From positions 17,299,272-17,363,271 of the forward strand of contig CM051019.1 in NCBI GenBank assembly GCA_027704905.1: a stretch of 64,000 nt of DNA, given 5' to 3'. Below are positions 61,570 through 64,000 of the stretch, piece after piece. The DNA comes from Muraenolepis orangiensis. Taxonomy: Eukaryota; Chordata; Actinopteri; Gadiformes; Muraenolepididae. The notes under the pieces were generated by a model. The model saw only the letters and a program-made list of their open reading frames with translations. It ran no database searches and had not been told where the DNA came from. Each line of letters starts with the position of its first letter. Position 1 is the first letter of the stretch. The translations under genes and the position numbers were made by a program.

Positions 61570-61690
61570 GTACCGTATTTTCCGGACTATAAGTCGCACC
61601 AGAGTATTAGTCGCTCTTATCAAAAAATGTGCCGTTAAGAGAAAAAAAACCATATATTGCATAAGTCGCTTTGGTGTATAAGTTGTATTC
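61570..61690. mobile_element. Partial MITE with the ACCGTATTTTCCGGACTATA signature
   Basis: Begins TACCGTATTTTCCGGACTAT and continues AAGTCGCACCAGAGTATTAG. This is a repeat signature I know from many animal genomes. The opposite terminus is missing. Confidence 0.55.
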
Positions 61691-61780
61691 TTTTTTTCTC
61701 ATTATTTTTTCGTTGGTAGGCTACAGCGGTTCTCAGTTATCACAGGTGTATACAGTGCAATCTCTTGAAAATAATGTTGA

Positions 61781-62592
61781 ATGTCGACGATGTCCACCGC
61801 CAAGACACTGAGATGGCTGCTCCTTCTTCTGGCTACACGCCTTAGTCTGGAGCAAAACGAAATGACCAACACTGTGCTGACTCTAGCTGAGGTAAGAAAT
61901 ACACGTCTCAGACTATTAATAGTATTACTTAGACTATAAATAGAGTAATAATACACGTGTGTTGATTGTTATATTATATTTTGTCGTATTGTTCTGTGGG
62001 ACAATATTGTTTCATATGAATAACAATAATCTGGTCCACCAGGTCCCCCTGTTCATCAACGAACAAGGTAACTATATATATACTACTTCTACTACTATAA
62101 CTTATGCTGCTACTACTGCTACTACTACACTATTACTATACTACTACCACTACTACTATACTACTACCACTACCACTACTACTACTACATCATGTCCCTG
62201 TAACATGTATGGAACAGTGAGAGCTACTGCATCAACATCAATATAGAAAATAATACCACTGGCACAGAATGGTAAATGGAGTGCATTTATACACACATCC
62301 ACACATTCACCCATTCATACACTGACACTGGCAGTGTTAGCCATGCAAGGAGACAGCCAGCTGGTCAGGAGCAGTAAGGGTTAGAGTTCGCCTTTCGCTG
62401 GCCAGACGACGTCATGTGTCCCAACTGGATGTGTTCTGTCAGGCCCCAGCAGTCTCTCTCCCACCGGATACATTGTCGAAATCCTGGTCAACAGCTCTGA
62501 GGTGGAGCCGCTCAGACGCCTGCAGGACACTGTGGAGCTCCCGGTCAACGTCCAGAACATCACCCTCATCACCTCCGTCAGCACCACCACAG
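61781..62592 (+). CDS. N-terminal exons of an adgrf3-like adhesion GPCR (partial)
   Basis: Three exons with matching phases: 61781-61891, 62043-62067 and 62443-62592. Together they encode about 95 residues and then splice out of the window. The start ATG at 61781 opens MSTMSTAKTLRWLLLLLATR, a good signal peptide, so the product is secreted or membrane-bound. Exon 3 reads PTGYIVEILVNSSEVEPLRR, LQDTVELPVNVQNITLITSV, a SEA-like or pre-GAIN stretch with N-glycosylation sites (NSS, NIT). The pattern resembles the N-terminus of ADGRF3, which in human lies in 2p23 with TCF23 and SLC5A6. That identity is an inference from weak similarity and synteny. The following intron is filled by a 20-bp minisatellite. 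Confidence 0.45.
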
Positions 62593-62654
62593 GTCAGCCA
62601 CACACAACCCCTCCCCCGCACGACCACAGGTCAGCACCACCACTGCTGGAGTAG

Positions 62655-64000
62655 CTGATAGCTGGGGTTAGCAGTAGGAAGGTGGTGTTAGCAGTAGGAA
62701 GGTGGTGTAAGCAGTAGGAAGGTGGTGTAAGCAGTAGTAAGGCAGTGTTAGCAGTAGGAAGGCGGTGTTAGCAGTAGGAAGGCGGTGTTAGCAGTAGGAA
62801 GGCGGTGTTAGCAGTAGGAATGTGGAGTTAGGGGGGTGTGAACCGTAGGAAGGCGGTGTTATCAGTAGGAAGGTAGAGTTAGGGTGGTGTTAGCAGTAGG
62901 AAGGTGGTGTTAGCAGTAGGAAGGCGGTGTTAGCAGTAGGAAGGCGGTGTTAGCAGTAGGAATGTGGAGTTAGGGGGGTGTGAACCGTAGGAAGGCGGTG
63001 TTATCAGTAGGAAGGTAGAGTTAGGGTGGTGTTAGCAGTAGGAAGGTGGTGTTAGCAGTAGGAAGGCGGTGTTAGCAGTAGGAATGTGGAGTTAGGGGGG
63101 TGTGAACCGTAGGAAGGCGGTGTTATCAGTAGGAAGGTAGAGTTAGGGTGGTGTTAGCAGTAGGAAGGTGGTGTTAGCAGTAGGAAGGCGGTGTAAACAG
63201 TAGGAAGGTGGAGTTAGGGTGGTGTCAGCAGTAGGAAGGCGGTGTTAGCAGAAGGAAGGTGGTGTTAGCAGTAGTAAGGCGGTGTTAGCAGTAGGAAGTT
63301 GGAGTAAGGGTGGTGTGAACAGTAAGAAGGCGGTGTTAGCAGTAGGAAGGTCGAGTTAGGGTGGTGTTAGCAGTAGGAAGGTGGTGTTAACAGTAGGAAG
63401 GCGGTGTTAGCAGTAGGAAGGTGGATGTGGGGTGGTGTTAGCAGTAGGAAGGTGGAGTTAGGGTGGTGTTAGCAGTAGGAAGGTGGAGTGAGGGTGGTGT
63501 TAGCAGTAGGAAGGTGGAGTTAGGGTGGTGTTAGCAGTAGAAAGGTGGTGTTAGCAGAAGGAGGGTGGAGTTAAGGTGGTGTTAGCAGTATGAAGGGGGT
63601 GTTAGCAGTAGGAAGGGGGTGTTAGCAGTAGGAAGGTGTAGTTAGGGTGGTGTTAGCAGTCGGAAGGCGGTGTTAGCAGTAGGAAGGGGGTGTTAGCAGT
63701 AGGAAGGTGTAGTTAGGGTGGTGTTAGCAGTCGGAAGGCGGTGTTAGCAGTAGGAAGGTGGTGTTAGCAGTAAGAAGGTGAAGTAAGGGTGGTGTTAGCA
63801 GTAGGAAGGCGGAGACAGGCCTTATCCTCCTTAACTGTAATCTCACATTGCTTAGTTTTGTTATCTTTTGAAGCCTTTGTTTTGTTCTCAAGAACTGTAA
63901 AAACTCGAATCTTTCTATCTCTCTTTTCATGTCATGTTTTTACTGCACCAACACTTTCATACATAAAAGAATGTGGTGTTACAGTAGGAAGGTAAGGTTA
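62655..64000. repeat. 20-bp GTTAGCAGTAGGAAGGTGGT minisatellite with higher-order units
   Basis: About 1.2 kb (to about 63815) of 20-bp units in the intron after the last visible exon, with an outlying unit at 63975-64000 after a 160-bp unique gap. A compound unit with GTGTGAACCGTAGGAAGGCG then TTATCAGTAGGAAGGTAGAG repeats near 62838, 62978 and 63100. Confidence 0.93.

Overview
This is a vertebrate nuclear genome window, almost certainly from a ray-finned (teleost) fish. Protein-coding genes are split into short exons with GT-AG introns. The repeats are typical of fish: Tc1 transposons with IR/DR-type ends, hAT miniature elements with 8-bp target duplications, tRNA-headed SINEs, L2/CR1- and RTE-like LINE pieces, and a very heavy load of dinucleotide microsatellites and minisatellites. 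There are no bacterial-style operons and no CRISPR array.

Gene layout, left to right. (1) The terminal exon of an ephx1 copy (1364-1568), near-identical to the last exon of the complete gene further right. (2) A decayed mobile element (about 2.95-8.12 kb) with inverted repeats of about 370 bp, enclosing minus-strand remnants of a large nuclease-like protein. (3) A complete eight-coding-exon microsomal epoxide hydrolase gene, ephx1 (11454-17802, plus), reconstructing to 456 codons with the catalytic triad intact. (4) tcf23 (19089-23064, plus), a small bHLH factor. (5) slc5a6 (37116-29146, minus), the sodium-dependent multivitamin transporter, 16 coding exons and 637 codons, tail to tail with tcf23. 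(6) rpl7l1 (53584-50000, minus), a ribosomal protein L7-like factor, six exons and 245 codons. (7) The first three coding exons of a secreted or membrane protein resembling the adhesion GPCR adgrf3 (61781-62592, plus), running off the right edge. The neighbouring TCF23 and SLC5A6, and possibly ADGRF3, recall human 2p23.

The rest is repeats. Between slc5a6 and rpl7l1 lie an intact Tc1 transposase gene, a broken second Tc1, a large polymorphic-looking minisatellite cluster, and a hAT element (46481-48888, with an 8-bp target duplication) that carries about 41 copies of a 37-bp satellite. Between rpl7l1 and the adgrf3-like gene lie a second hAT element with a perfect 30-bp hairpin, an L2-type LINE with a SINE in it, an RTE-type LINE with the structure expected from twin priming, a third LINE, and an uncharacterised TIR element carrying a LINE fragment.

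The genes are not a functional pathway. They share a neighbourhood: xenobiotic epoxide hydrolysis, a bHLH regulator, biotin/pantothenate uptake, and ribosome biogenesis. The most unusual local property is how often long (TG)n or (CA)n tracts and minisatellites press directly against splice sites, especially in ephx1 and slc5a6. I found no tRNA, rRNA, snoRNA or miRNA gene I could support. All exon models come from reading frames, splice sites, phase and remembered family features, without alignment software.
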